From Rheinheimera mesophila (GTDB lineage: Bacteria; Pseudomonadota; Gammaproteobacteria; Enterobacterales; Alteromonadaceae), in the NCBI RefSeq assembly GCF_000986865.1, contig NZ_LAVS01000088.1:1-62266 (forward strand): DNA of 62,266 nucleotides. The letters run 5' to 3'. The position numbers were made by a program, and so were the translations under genes. Under the pieces are notes generated by a model. The model saw only the letters and a list, made by a program, of their open reading frames with translations. It made no database searches and was not told where the DNA came from. Positions 29,587 through 37,301 of the stretch are shown one piece after another; positions within the stretch are counted from its first letter, which is position 1, and each line of letters opens with the position of its first letter.

Positions 29587-29988
29587 ATGCGCATATTACA
29601 TACAATGCTTCGCGTCACCAATTTAGAGCGCTCTCTGGCTTTTTACACAGAGGTGCTTGGCATGAAACTGTTACGTACTTCAGAGAATGCTGAATACAAA
29701 TACACCCTAGCTTTTGTTGGTTTTAGTGATGAAAGCGAAGGCGCAGTATTAGAACTCACCTACAACTGGGGCGTGGATAGCTACGAACTGGGCACGGCAT
29801 ATGGCCATATCGCTCTGGAAGTAGATGATGTTTATGCAGCTTGTGAATTGATTCGCGCTAAAGGTGGTGTCATAAGCCGCGAACCCGGTCCGGTCAAAGG
29901 TGGCACCACTGAAATCGCTTTTGTGCGCGACCCTGACAACTACGCCATCGAACTTATCCAGAAAAAAGCCAGCTACGTGCAGCTTTAA
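29587..29988 (+). CDS. gloA: Lactoylglutathione lyase (glyoxalase I)
   Basis: A 133-residue metalloenzyme that converts the methylglyoxal-glutathione hemithioacetal to S-lactoylglutathione. The four metal ligands are at His5, Glu56, His74 and Glu122, the same numbers as in E. coli GloA, so it belongs to the short Ni/Co-type group. AAGGAAATTTT precedes the ATG. It lies alone between two terminators. Confidence 0.97.
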   Translation: MRILHTMLRVTNLERSLAFYTEVLGMKLLRTSENAEYKYTLAFVGFSDESEGAVLELTYNWGVDSYELGTAYGHIALEVDDVYAACELIRAKGGVISREPGPVKGGTTEIAFVRDPDNYAIELIQKKASYVQL

Positions 29989-30001
29989 TAAGCTGATAGC
30001 A

Positions 30002-30025
30002 AAAAGGAGCCGATTGGCTCCTTTT
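30002..30025. terminator. Bidirectional terminator between gloA and the aspartoacylase gene
   Basis: A perfect 10-bp inverted repeat (AAAAGGAGCC / GGCTCCTTTT) with a 4-base loop lies between two convergent genes, with A/T tracts on both flanks. Confidence 0.88.
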
Positions 30026-30040
30026 CGATTTCTCGTGGGC

Positions 30041-30931
30041 TTATTCCAGCTCAATCCAGATTTTGTCGTTCAGCGACATCGCCAGATTGTTGTCGTAATA
30101 GGCGGCTTCATTGATAAAGGTTGGATACACCACTCTGTCGCCGTCGTAAGGCACTTCAGTGCCATCAAATAAAGTGAAAATAGGATCGCCGGGGTGGATC
30201 GGATGATAGTCTTTGTCCTGCACATTTTTGTGCACCATACCCAAACGTTCGCCTTTTTCATTCATCGGCAATTTAATGCTGTGCAGATACAGATAAGCTT
30301 CGGTACGTTTGGGCAGCGCAGGCAGGCTCTGGGTGTTGTACAGCTCGACAAAGTCCAGAATATGAGCCGTCATCTGATGCATTTGCTCCAGTACGTCCTG
30401 ACGCAGCACAGACTGAGATTGTGGCCCTACTTCCACGATGACACCATAACGGCCGAGGGTACACATCAGCGCGTGATCTTCTGCGGCTAAATGATCCTCA
30501 TCACGGGAGATAATAGCCTCCGGCATTTTCATCTTCACATAAGCCGCCAGTTGATTATAAAAAGGTCCGGCTTGGGTCATGATCAGGCATGCGCCCATAT
30601 TGCTGGTGGTGTTGTGTAAATCAATCACCAAATCGGTTTTGGCATTGCCTTTTGGCCCTAAAAGTTCATTGATCACTTTGGCGCGGCTTTGTTCGTAGTT
30701 GGTCAAATCAGGATTAGCCAAATCAGCCGTTTTAAACTGCCGGTTTAAATCACTATGGATATATCGCTTGTTGGCTTTAAACGCTTCAGGATTGGCAAAC
30801 AAAGTGCTGGTTTCAAAGCTTGGGCGCTGGATCAAAGCCGGATTGGCCTGATACTGGCGAATCGCATAAATACCGGAGAATTCGTTGCCGTGGGTGCCGC
30901 CCACTATTGCTACCTTCGCAATGTTAGTCAT
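30041..30931 (-). CDS. Aspartoacylase/succinylglutamate desuccinylase family hydrolase
   Basis: A 296-residue zinc amidohydrolase that likely deacylates N-acyl-aspartate. The zinc ligands are His14 and Glu17 (GGTHGNE) and His106 (DLHNTTSNMG); the probable catalytic Glu167 is in VIVEVGPQ. IHSDLNRQF carries substrate-binding Arg. The ATG at 30931 is preferred over the longer frame because GAGGT lies 8 bases upstream and the family starts directly with the beta strand before the HGNE motif. Length agrees with aspartoacylases (about 300-313). The substrate is inferred from family resemblance only. Confidence 0.88.
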   Translation of the reverse strand: MTNIAKVAIVGGTHGNEFSGIYAIRQYQANPALIQRPSFETSTLFANPEAFKANKRYIHSDLNRQFKTADLANPDLTNYEQSRAKVINELLGPKGNAKTDLVIDLHNTTSNMGACLIMTQAGPFYNQLAAYVKMKMPEAIISRDEDHLAAEDHALMCTLGRYGVIVEVGPQSQSVLRQDVLEQMHQMTAHILDFVELYNTQSLPALPKRTEAYLYLHSIKLPMNEKGERLGMVHKNVQDKDYHPIHPGDPIFTLFDGTEVPYDGDRVVYPTFINEAAYYDNNLAMSLNDKIWIELE

Positions 30932-31038
30932 AAGGCTTACCTCAGAAAAAGATGCCAATATTATGCCTAGCCACAGCAAAAAATGCAGCCCATTTAATTT
31001 TAAATGCTGATTTTATGAATAAAAATTAAGAAAAGTGC

Positions 31039-31263
31039 TTAGGCAGCCGGACGGGAGTTGTTGATCATCAACACCGGAATGCGTTGTTGTGATGCCTGTT
31101 TAGATAAAGCAGCATCCAAAATATCGCTGGCCTGACAAACACATTTGCCACATTGAGTACCGACACCCAAATTTTGTTTCAGTTCACGCATAGAACAAGC
31201 GCCCGCTTCCACCTGCTGGCGAATGGCTTTATCTGTGACTGCTTTACAAAGACAAACGTACAT
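31039..31263 (-). CDS. bfd: Bacterioferritin-associated ferredoxin
   Basis: A 74-residue [2Fe-2S] protein with ligands Cys4, Cys6, Cys38 and Cys41 (MYVCLCKAVTD and CGKCVC). Bfd reduces stored iron in bacterioferritin so it can be released. The ATG at 31263 has AGGTG 7 bases upstream; an in-frame start 33 bases earlier would add residues the family lacks. No bacterioferritin gene is adjacent. An imperfect Fur-like sequence upstream is too weak to call. Confidence 0.92.
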   Translation of the reverse strand: MYVCLCKAVTDKAIRQQVEAGACSMRELKQNLGVGTQCGKCVCQASDILDAALSKQASQQRIPVLMINNSRPAA

Positions 31264-31385
31264 AAATGCACCTGCGAGTTCAACTACGGGCATCATAATC
31301 TAATCAAGAATTGTTATCAATAGCTTCGGGGAGAAAAATAGCGGTATAACTTTGCATAGGATATATCGGGGCAGAATAAATAGAA

Positions 31386-31465
31386 GGGTCAGAGTTGATA
31401 GCGCAGACAAATCTAAGATTCGCTCTAAAGCTGATATGGGGGTCAGAGCTGACAGCTCTAACCCC
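31386..31465. repeat. GGGTCAGAG palindromic repeat, one degenerate and one full copy
   Basis: At 31439-31465 a 12-bp inverted repeat with one mismatch (GGGGTCAGAGCT / AGCTCTAACCCC, loop GAC) starts 7 bases past the DUF2750 stop. A degenerate copy at 31386-31408 matches it at 18 of 23 positions. A third, perfect copy is at 33722-33744. The pattern resembles REP-type elements mobilised by Y1-type transposases, by analogy only. Confidence 0.6.
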
Positions 31466-31472
31466 GGCATTA

Positions 31473-31865
31473 TTATTCGTTGTCTTGTGTAGCTTCAATC
31501 AGAGTTTCAGCGAACTCTTCAGGGCCAATCACCACACCAGGTTCCTGCGCGTGTGGGAACACAGCGATAGCTAATTCGTCGCCGTCTAAACCACTGGTCC
31601 ATTTGTCTAACCAGGTGGCAATATCGACCGCCTGAGCCTGGCACTGAGCCCAGTCACCGTTGATCCATTGTTCTGCTAATTCAGCATGTGGCCAGACCGG
31701 GATGCAACGCTCTTCGTCGGCATCAACCAGCACAAAACCTTCTTCATCGACCAGGATCCAAATCTTTTCCAGATCAGCCACGGCCTGAATGAAGTAGTCG
31801 TAACGCTGTTCAGCGTCCAATACACTCAGTCTGTTTAAATCGTCAGCCGTTAATTCGTAGTTCAT
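31473..31865 (-). CDS. DUF2750-family protein
   Basis: A 130-residue acidic cytoplasmic protein with no signal or membrane segment. WILVDEEGFVLVDADEERCIPVWPHAELAEQW is characteristic of DUF2750, a family without known function. AAGGGG lies 7 bases before the ATG. It is downstream of the cyclophilin gene on the same strand with an 87-base gap. A palindromic repeat begins 7 bases after its stop. Confidence 0.85.
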   Translation of the reverse strand: MNYELTADDLNRLSVLDAEQRYDYFIQAVADLEKIWILVDEEGFVLVDADEERCIPVWPHAELAEQWINGDWAQCQAQAVDIATWLDKWTSGLDGDELAIAVFPHAQEPGVVIGPEEFAETLIEATQDNE

Positions 31866-31952
31866 TGCAATCCCCTTGGAGCGCTACAGAAAAGGCGCAC
31901 ATGATGACTGAAAATGCAGTCATCGACCAGCAAATTTTGTGTTTTACAGGCT

Positions 31953-32834
31953 TTATACAGCTTTTACCTCACGCACCGGCACTTGTGGATAACATACGTC
32001 CATATTGCCATTGCCCTTGTGCTGATAAAACACATGAGTACGGGAACGTCGCTCAGCCAGCGACTGTGAAAACTCCGAACTATTGGTGTTCAGCCATTCC
32101 AGTTGCAACTGCCTGTCTGGCGCCAAATCCGTGCCTAAACGGGCTTGCTTAATCACAGTGCGCGCTGCGGCTGAACCTATCACACCACCATCTACGGCTT
32201 CACCACGGCGAATACGATTGATGGCATACTGCCCCCAGACCACTTTGCCAAAAGCGGACATATTTTTGTCCAGATGACGTGGGGCCTGTCCCATCATAAT
32301 GGCAATATCCGCGACAGCAGTATCAGGTTCATTGGCACGGGCCATATTGACCACACCAGGGCAATGCACCAGCCATTCCTGATTTTGCTCCCGCGCCACC
32401 GCAAAGCCCTGATTAAAACCCGTTTCTTCGGCCAATAAATCCGGGCGCTGTACTAAAAGATAAGGATCGCTACTACGCACAGGCCAGCTAAATTCGGCCT
32501 TCATCGGCGTCAGTTTAGCTCTGCTGCCCCACTCATGTTCAGGCACACCAAACTGAGCAACAAAACCCTCTATCACCCGATAAAAAGTCACCCCATCATA
32601 AAAACCAGCCTTCACCAGTTCTTTCACCCGTTTCACATGTTCAGGTGCAAACTGCGGTGCTAATAAAATCACAATACGACCCTGATCGGTCTCCAGATAC
32701 AGCAAATTATCCTGTGGCAACAACTGCCAGGAAGAATTCACCACAGTAGCTGGAGCTGTAGTTGGGCTTTGTTGTGCAGCCGCAACACTAGAAGCTAAAG
32801 CCAGCATCCACGCACAAAGAGATAACGCCTTCAT
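31953..32834 (-). CDS. Periplasmic cyclophilin-type peptidyl-prolyl isomerase
   Basis: A 293-residue secreted protein with a signal peptide (MKALSLCAWMLALASSVAAA). The cyclophilin fold is recognisable in YLETDQGRIVILLAPQFAPEHVKRVKELVKAGFYDGVTFYRVIEGFVAQFG, where the usual FHRVIPGFMIQGG active-site stretch is altered (Tyr for His, Glu for Pro), and in MARANEPDTAVADIAIMMG. It catalyses proline isomerisation in periplasmic protein folding, though the altered active site may lower activity. GGAG lies 6 bases before the ATG. Confidence 0.86.
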   Translation of the reverse strand: MKALSLCAWMLALASSVAAAQQSPTTAPATVVNSSWQLLPQDNLLYLETDQGRIVILLAPQFAPEHVKRVKELVKAGFYDGVTFYRVIEGFVAQFGVPEHEWGSRAKLTPMKAEFSWPVRSSDPYLLVQRPDLLAEETGFNQGFAVAREQNQEWLVHCPGVVNMARANEPDTAVADIAIMMGQAPRHLDKNMSAFGKVVWGQYAINRIRRGEAVDGGVIGSAAARTVIKQARLGTDLAPDRQLQLEWLNTNSSEFSQSLAERRSRTHVFYQHKGNGNMDVCYPQVPVREVKAV

Positions 32835-32853
32835 CAGATCTCCAAAATTTAAT

Positions 32854-33288
32854 TCAAACCACAGGCATCAGGCCTATGACTACAGCATATCGCAAGCCTT
32901 TGCCCAAACCTACCAGCACCACAAACCAAAACAAAGGAACTTTGAGCACACCAGCCACCAAGGTCAGCGGATCGCCAATCACCGGCAACCAGGCCAAAAG
33001 TAATGACGGCAACCCCCAGCGCTGAAACTGACCACTGGCCCGCTCTATCTGCCCTGGCTTAAACATAAACCAGCTTTTGTGCTGAAACAAAAGCAGTTGT
33101 CGGCCCAGATACCAGTTCAGCACCGAGCCAAGCGTGTTAAATACTGTGGCGATGCCCCACAACAGCAAAGCCGGATAGCCTTGCGTGAGCAATCCGGCCA
33201 GCACCAGCTCTGAGCCAAAAGGCAATAAAGTGGCCGAGACAAAAGCACTGAAGGCTAAACTCAGGTAAGGCCAAAGCAACTCCGTCAT
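32854..33288 (-). CDS. YqaA-family inner-membrane protein (DedA/VTT-like)
   Basis: A 144-residue hydrophobic protein with about four membrane segments. FSAFVSATLLPFGSELVLAGLL and WLPVIGDPLTLVAGVL are typical of YqaA/SNARE-associated (VTT) proteins. E. coli YqaA is 142 residues. Family members are linked to membrane lipid handling, but the role of YqaA itself is not established. It overlaps the MAPEG stop by one base (TGATG), so the two are coupled. Confidence 0.88.
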   Translation of the reverse strand: MTELLWPYLSLAFSAFVSATLLPFGSELVLAGLLTQGYPALLLWGIATVFNTLGSVLNWYLGRQLLLFQHKSWFMFKPGQIERASGQFQRWGLPSLLLAWLPVIGDPLTLVAGVLKVPLFWFVVLVGLGKGLRYAVVIGLMPVV

Positions 33289-33707
33289 CAGGCGAGCAAA
33301 TAGGCTATGCCCAAGCGCAGCCAGAACAGCAATAGCATCAGAGCACCAAATACATACACAGCAAAACGCAGACGTACATGATTCGCGCCAACATGGATAA
33401 ATGCATGAGCCAGGCGGCTGAGTACAAAAAGCCCGCCCAACACCACTAAGCTAAAATCGGCCATACCAAACTGCAAGGCAAACGCCACAGCAAACAGATA
33501 CAACACAGGTAGCTGAAACTGGTTATCAAAGTTGCGGCTGGCCGTGATCACCTGCTCGTTGGCACCTGTTAAATCCATCAATTTAAAGGCTTTAAACGGT
33601 AGCTCTCGGTTTTTCGCCGCTTTAAAACGACGCTTCCCCATCAGTACCATTATAAAAAGTGTGAGCACTACCTGCACTAACACAGTACCAAACAACCACT
33701 TATCCAT
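33288..33707 (-). CDS. MAPEG-family membrane protein
   Basis: About 139 residues with four hydrophobic segments. FDNQFQLPVLYLFAVAFAL and SRLAHAFIHVGANHVRLR are MAPEG hallmarks; the family includes membrane glutathione transferases, but the bacterial members' substrates are mostly unknown. Two consecutive ATGs precede DKWLF; the second (33707) is 5 bases from the AAGGGG ribosome binding site and is preferred over the first (2 bases). That site is embedded in a hairpin that competes with a palindromic repeat immediately upstream. It is translationally coupled to YqaA. Confidence 0.85.
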   Translation of the reverse strand: MDKWLFGTVLVQVVLTLFIMVLMGKRRFKAAKNRELPFKAFKLMDLTGANEQVITASRNFDNQFQLPVLYLFAVAFALQFGMADFSLVVLGGLFVLSRLAHAFIHVGANHVRLRFAVYVFGALMLLLFWLRLGIAYLLA

Positions 33708-33712
33708 CATAT

Positions 33713-33744
33713 CCCCTTTCGGGGTCAGAGCCTTGCTCTGACCC
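33713..33744 (-). promoter_or_regulatory. Competing hairpins over the MAPEG ribosome binding site
   Basis: On the minus strand a perfect 10-bp hairpin (GGGTCAGAGC, loop AAG, GCTCTGACCC; 33744 to 33722) is followed at once by CCCC-GAAA-GGGG (33724 to 33713), whose GGGG is the ribosome binding site of the MAPEG gene. The two stems share the same CCC, so they cannot form together. One leaves the site free and the other hides it. The 10-bp stem belongs to the GGGTCAGAG repeat family. Confidence 0.55.
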
Positions 33745-33869
33745 TATTATCAAAAATTGTAAAGATATCAGAGATTAACCTAAGTTCTGAGGCAGTCGCA
33801 ATATAAAAGGTCAGCGCCTACGCGCTCCCCCTTCGAGGGAACGTCAATTGTCTTCTTACTGTCATCTTC

Positions 33870-33906
33870 CATAGTTAGGCTATGCCAGAGTAATGCTGCA
33901 GCTTCA
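33870..33906. repeat. Second copy of the hairpin plus GCTGCAGCTTCA block
   Basis: A CATAG-loop-CTATG hairpin (33870-33884) is followed after 10 bases by GCTGCAGCTTCA, identical to 11197-11208. It lies in the non-coding stretch before tdk. It may be a dispersed repeat copy. Confidence 0.35.
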
Positions 33907-33956
33907 TGCAAGAAGAGTATATACTGCGCCGGATTTCACTTTATGAGACCACGCAG

Positions 33957-34538
33957 ATGGCGCAATTGTATTTTTATTACTCGGCAATGAACGCAGGCAA
34001 ATCCACCTCTTTGCTGCAAAGTGCTTATAACTATCAGGAAAGAGGCATGACGGTCGCGCTCTTTACCGCCGCCATTGATGACAGATTTGGGGTTGGCAAA
34101 ATCAGCTCGCGCATAGGTTTGTCGATGGACGCACAGATTTTTGATGCAGGCTTTGATTTTCTTCACGCCTGTAAAACGCTGAAACAACAAGGGGCTTTGG
34201 ACTGTGTGCTGATAGATGAAGCCCAGTTTTTATCCAAAGCTCAGGTTAAACAACTGACCTATGTGGTCGACGATTTAAAGGTGCCTGTGCTGGCTTTTGG
34301 TCTTCGCACCGACTTTTTAGGTGAAACCTTTGCCGGTAGTCAGGCCTTGTTGGCCTGGGCAGATAAATTAGTGGAATTAAAGACAGTTTGTCACTGTGGC
34401 CGCAAAGCGAACTTTGTGGTGCGACTGGACGAGCAAGGCAACGCCGCCACCACTGGCAGTCAGGTGCAAATTGGTGGCAATAATCAATATGTCTCTATGT
34501 GCCGCGCCCATTTTAAAGCGCTGGTTTGGAGGGACTGA
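33957..34538 (+). CDS. tdk: Thymidine kinase
   Basis: A 193-residue salvage enzyme that phosphorylates thymidine. The ATG at 33957 gives [31 protein letters not shown], matching E. coli Tdk from its first residue; the frame extends 17 codons upstream without support. The P-loop is [14 protein letters not shown] is the Walker B/base motif, and CHCGRK with the C-terminal CRAH supply structural zinc ligands. About 246 bases of non-coding sequence precede it. A glycosyltransferase gene follows after 12 bases and is likely co-transcribed. Confidence 0.97.
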   Translation: MAQLYFYYSAMNAGKSTSLLQSAYNYQERGMTVALFTAAIDDRFGVGKISSRIGLSMDAQIFDAGFDFLHACKTLKQQGALDCVLIDEAQFLSKAQVKQLTYVVDDLKVPVLAFGLRTDFLGETFAGSQALLAWADKLVELKTVCHCGRKANFVVRLDEQGNAATTGSQVQIGGNNQYVSMCRAHFKALVWRD

Positions 34539-34550
34539 CAGGAGAACTTG

Positions 34551-35561
34551 ATGCGGGTTTTGTATGGTGTGCAGGCTACAGGCAACGGACATATCAGCAG
34601 AGCCCGCGCTCTGGGGAAGTACCTGCAAGCCGAGGGCGTCACAGTTGATTTTTTATTTTCCGGCCGCCCTGCGGATCAATTTTTTGATATGCAACAGTTT
34701 GGTGACTATCAGGTAAAAACTGGCCTGAGCTTTGTTACTGAACATGGTCATATCAACTATCTGAAAACTGCGCTGCGCGCTAAACCTCTGGAGCTGTGGC
34801 GTGACATCCGTCAATTGGATTGCTCAGCTTATGATCTGGTCTTGACCGACTTTGAACCTATTACCGCCTGGGCGGCACGGCTGCAGAACAAGCGCTCTGT
34901 CGCTTTTGGCCATCAATATGCATTTTTACATCAGATCCCGCAAAGCCATGCCAGCCTGTTAAGCCGCAGCATCTTTCGATTCTTTGCCCCGGGTCAGCAA
35001 CAAATTGGTCTGCATTGGCATCATTTCAATCAGCCAATTTTGCCACCTATCGTAGATTTAGAACCGGCAACCAATACCGCCGATCCGCACAAAGTTCTGG
35101 TGTATTTACCCTTTGAAGATCAACAGCAGGTGATCCAGTGGTTGATGCCTTTGACTCAGTACCAGTTTTATCTGTATGGCCCTGGCCTGAGCAGCGGCCA
35201 GCTTGGCCATATTCAATGTGCAGCCCCTTGCGTGGAACAGTTTAAACACGACTTGCATCACTGTTCTGCCGTGCTCAGCAATGCCGGTTTTGAGCTGGTC
35301 AGCGAAGCATTACAATTGCAAAAACGCATCTTAGTCAAAGCATTACAGGGGCAGATGGAGCAACAATCCAACGCGCTGGCGCTGACCCAATTGCAACTGG
35401 GCCAGAGTACCGAAACATTAAATACTGAAGTGATCCAGCACTGGTTAACCTCAACTGTGCAGCATAACAAAGTGCAGTACCCTAATGTGGCCAAAGTCTT
35501 AGCGCAATGGATCCGGCAAGGCGCCTGCCCTGCAGGACTACAGCAATTGCAGTTATGGTAA
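34551..35561 (+). CDS. MJ1255/MurG-like glycosyltransferase (GT-B fold)
   Basis: A 336-residue cytoplasmic protein related to the MJ1255-type glycosyltransferases. It starts MRVLYGVQATGNGHISRARALGKYL, the nucleotide-sugar GT-B start with a glycine/His loop. The second Rossmann domain contains KVLVYLPFEDQQQVIQWL and the C-terminal motif CSAVLSNAGFELVSEALQLQKRILVKAL, a donor-binding pattern. AGGAG lies 6 bases before the ATG. It may act on a lipid or cell-wall acceptor, but the substrate is unknown. It sits between tdk and the response-regulator gene, well separated from the main polysaccharide locus. Confidence 0.82.
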   Translation: MRVLYGVQATGNGHISRARALGKYLQAEGVTVDFLFSGRPADQFFDMQQFGDYQVKTGLSFVTEHGHINYLKTALRAKPLELWRDIRQLDCSAYDLVLTDFEPITAWAARLQNKRSVAFGHQYAFLHQIPQSHASLLSRSIFRFFAPGQQQIGLHWHHFNQPILPPIVDLEPATNTADPHKVLVYLPFEDQQQVIQWLMPLTQYQFYLYGPGLSSGQLGHIQCAAPCVEQFKHDLHHCSAVLSNAGFELVSEALQLQKRILVKALQGQMEQQSNALALTQLQLGQSTETLNTEVIQHWLTSTVQHNKVQYPNVAKVLAQWIRQGACPAGLQQLQLW

Positions 35562-35669
35562 AAGCAGTGCAATAAAGGCATGGCCTTGGCTGTGGCAAAA
35601 CAAAGTTACATATTCACAGTCCCGCAAGCCAGGGCTGTTGTGGTAGTCTAGCCGCTGTCACGACGAGAG

Positions 35670-37295
35670 TTGATTTCAGTGGTATCCAAGCGAGCATTTT
35701 ACCGATCAAAAAAAGTTCTGGTCATTGAAGATTACGAACAAGTGATAGCGTACATGAAAAGCATGTTGGCGCTGATTGGATTCGACCATGTTGTTGTCGC
35801 ACGCAACGCTGAAACTGCCATGTCCGCCTGCCGGAAAACCGATTTCGATTTCATTTTGTGCGACTACAACTTAGGTATTGGTCGCGATGGTTACCAACTG
35901 TTTGAAGCCTTAAAAGCCGAACACTGCCTGAAACACAGTTGCTGCTTTATTGTGGTCAGCGGCGAACGTCATCGTCAGTCTGTCTACGGCATGATTGAAT
36001 TCCTGCCTGACGATTATCTGCTCAAACCTTTTAGTTATGCCGAGCTGGAACGTCGTATAGAGCGGGCCTTTCAGGTAAAACGAGCGCTGAAATACGCGTA
36101 TCAGATGATTGCCGAAGAAAACTATCCCGATGCGATCCAGGCCTGTGACATCGCGCTGGAGCAATACCCTGTGCATCACACCTACACTCAACGACTCAAA
36201 GGCGAGCTGCTGGTCAAAGTTGGCCGCTACAAAGAGGCCGAAGCGCTCTACACTGAGGTATTAGCTTTTCGCGAGCTCCCCTGGGCCAAGTTGGGCATCG
36301 CAGTCGCTAAAGGCTATCAGGAGCAGGATACCGAAGCGGAAGGCATGTTGATTGAACTGGTGAATCAGCCAGAAACTAAAATTGAAGCGCTCGACTGGTT
36401 AACCCGCTTGTATTTAAGCCAAAACAAAACCGAAGAAGCCTTTAATACAGTTCGGATTGTTGCAGAAGCCTCGCCGAAAAACTACCTGCGCCAGCATGTA
36501 TTAGCCAATTTAGCTGTGATCAATAATCAGCCGGATCTTGCGGTGCGGGTTCACAGTAAATTGCTCGAAGCCGCCAAATACTCCATCTATGATACGGCCG
36601 ACAATATGCTGAACTACGCCCGCGCCATGATCCAAAATGCGCAAGGCCTGGCTGTACGCGATAAACGTACCGTATTGGGTAAAGTGGATTATTTTTTAAA
36701 AGACGTGAAAAAACGTTTCCATCCCACCAGTTATGAACACGACAAACTGGTAATCGAGGCCAGAATTGCCGTACTGGAAGGCAAAATGGACAAAGCTAAA
36801 ACACTGCTGCAAGAAAGTGAAGAGCTGAGTTTAGGCAAAACGTTATCACCTTCCGCTTTACTCGACAGAGCCAGAGCTTATTTTGAAACCGGTAATCTGG
36901 CGATGAGCGACCACTACATGGGCAGTTTAAACACCCTATCGCAAAGTGCTGATTTATATAACAAAGCGCTGAATATGATGTTTTTATCCGAACAGGATAA
37001 GTACAGTCACAAACGATCCACCATGATGGCCAGCCATAATGCCGGCATGGAAGCCTACAGCCTGGGCCACTACTCTGAAGCCATCAACTACTTCCTCGAA
37101 GCACAAAAAACTATGCCAGCCAACGCCAGCATAGCGATGAACTTACTACAAGCCATCAGCCAGCGCGGCCGTTTAAACGAAGATCTGATCTACCTCGCCC
37201 ACAAATGCATGAACGTGATAGACGAAGCTGAACTGCCCAAAGATCAACGCAAAAGATACAACTTTATCAAAGAACAAATTCAGCAGATGTTGTGA
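35670..37295 (+). CDS. Response regulator with long TPR-like output region
   Basis: A 541-residue cytoplasmic protein. Residues 14-135 form a receiver domain with the acidic pair Glu20/Asp21, phospho-acceptor Asp65 (ILCDYNLG), Ser97 and Lys119 (LLKPF). From about 140 to 540 are tetratricopeptide-like helices (NYPDAIQACDIALEQYP, GRYKEAEALYTEVLAF, LGHYSEAINYFLEAQKTMP), a protein-protein interaction output instead of DNA binding. No histidine kinase is adjacent, so it is an orphan. The start is assigned to a TTG; a GTG three codons on is an alternative. It converges on galE with only 6 bases between. Confidence 0.85.
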   Translation: MISVVSKRAFYRSKKVLVIEDYEQVIAYMKSMLALIGFDHVVVARNAETAMSACRKTDFDFILCDYNLGIGRDGYQLFEALKAEHCLKHSCCFIVVSGERHRQSVYGMIEFLPDDYLLKPFSYAELERRIERAFQVKRALKYAYQMIAEENYPDAIQACDIALEQYPVHHTYTQRLKGELLVKVGRYKEAEALYTEVLAFRELPWAKLGIAVAKGYQEQDTEAEGMLIELVNQPETKIEALDWLTRLYLSQNKTEEAFNTVRIVAEASPKNYLRQHVLANLAVINNQPDLAVRVHSKLLEAAKYSIYDTADNMLNYARAMIQNAQGLAVRDKRTVLGKVDYFLKDVKKRFHPTSYEHDKLVIEARIAVLEGKMDKAKTLLQESEELSLGKTLSPSALLDRARAYFETGNLAMSDHYMGSLNTLSQSADLYNKALNMMFLSEQDKYSHKRSTMMASHNAGMEAYSLGHYSEAINYFLEAQKTMPANASIAMNLLQAISQRGRLNEDLIYLAHKCMNVIDEAELPKDQRKRYNFIKEQIQQML

Positions 37296-37301
37296 GCCTG
37301 C

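Noticed and set aside
31264-31330. Fur box before bfd
   Set aside because: The best alignment to the 15-base core matches about 10 of 14 informative positions, not enough to separate it from AT-rich background.
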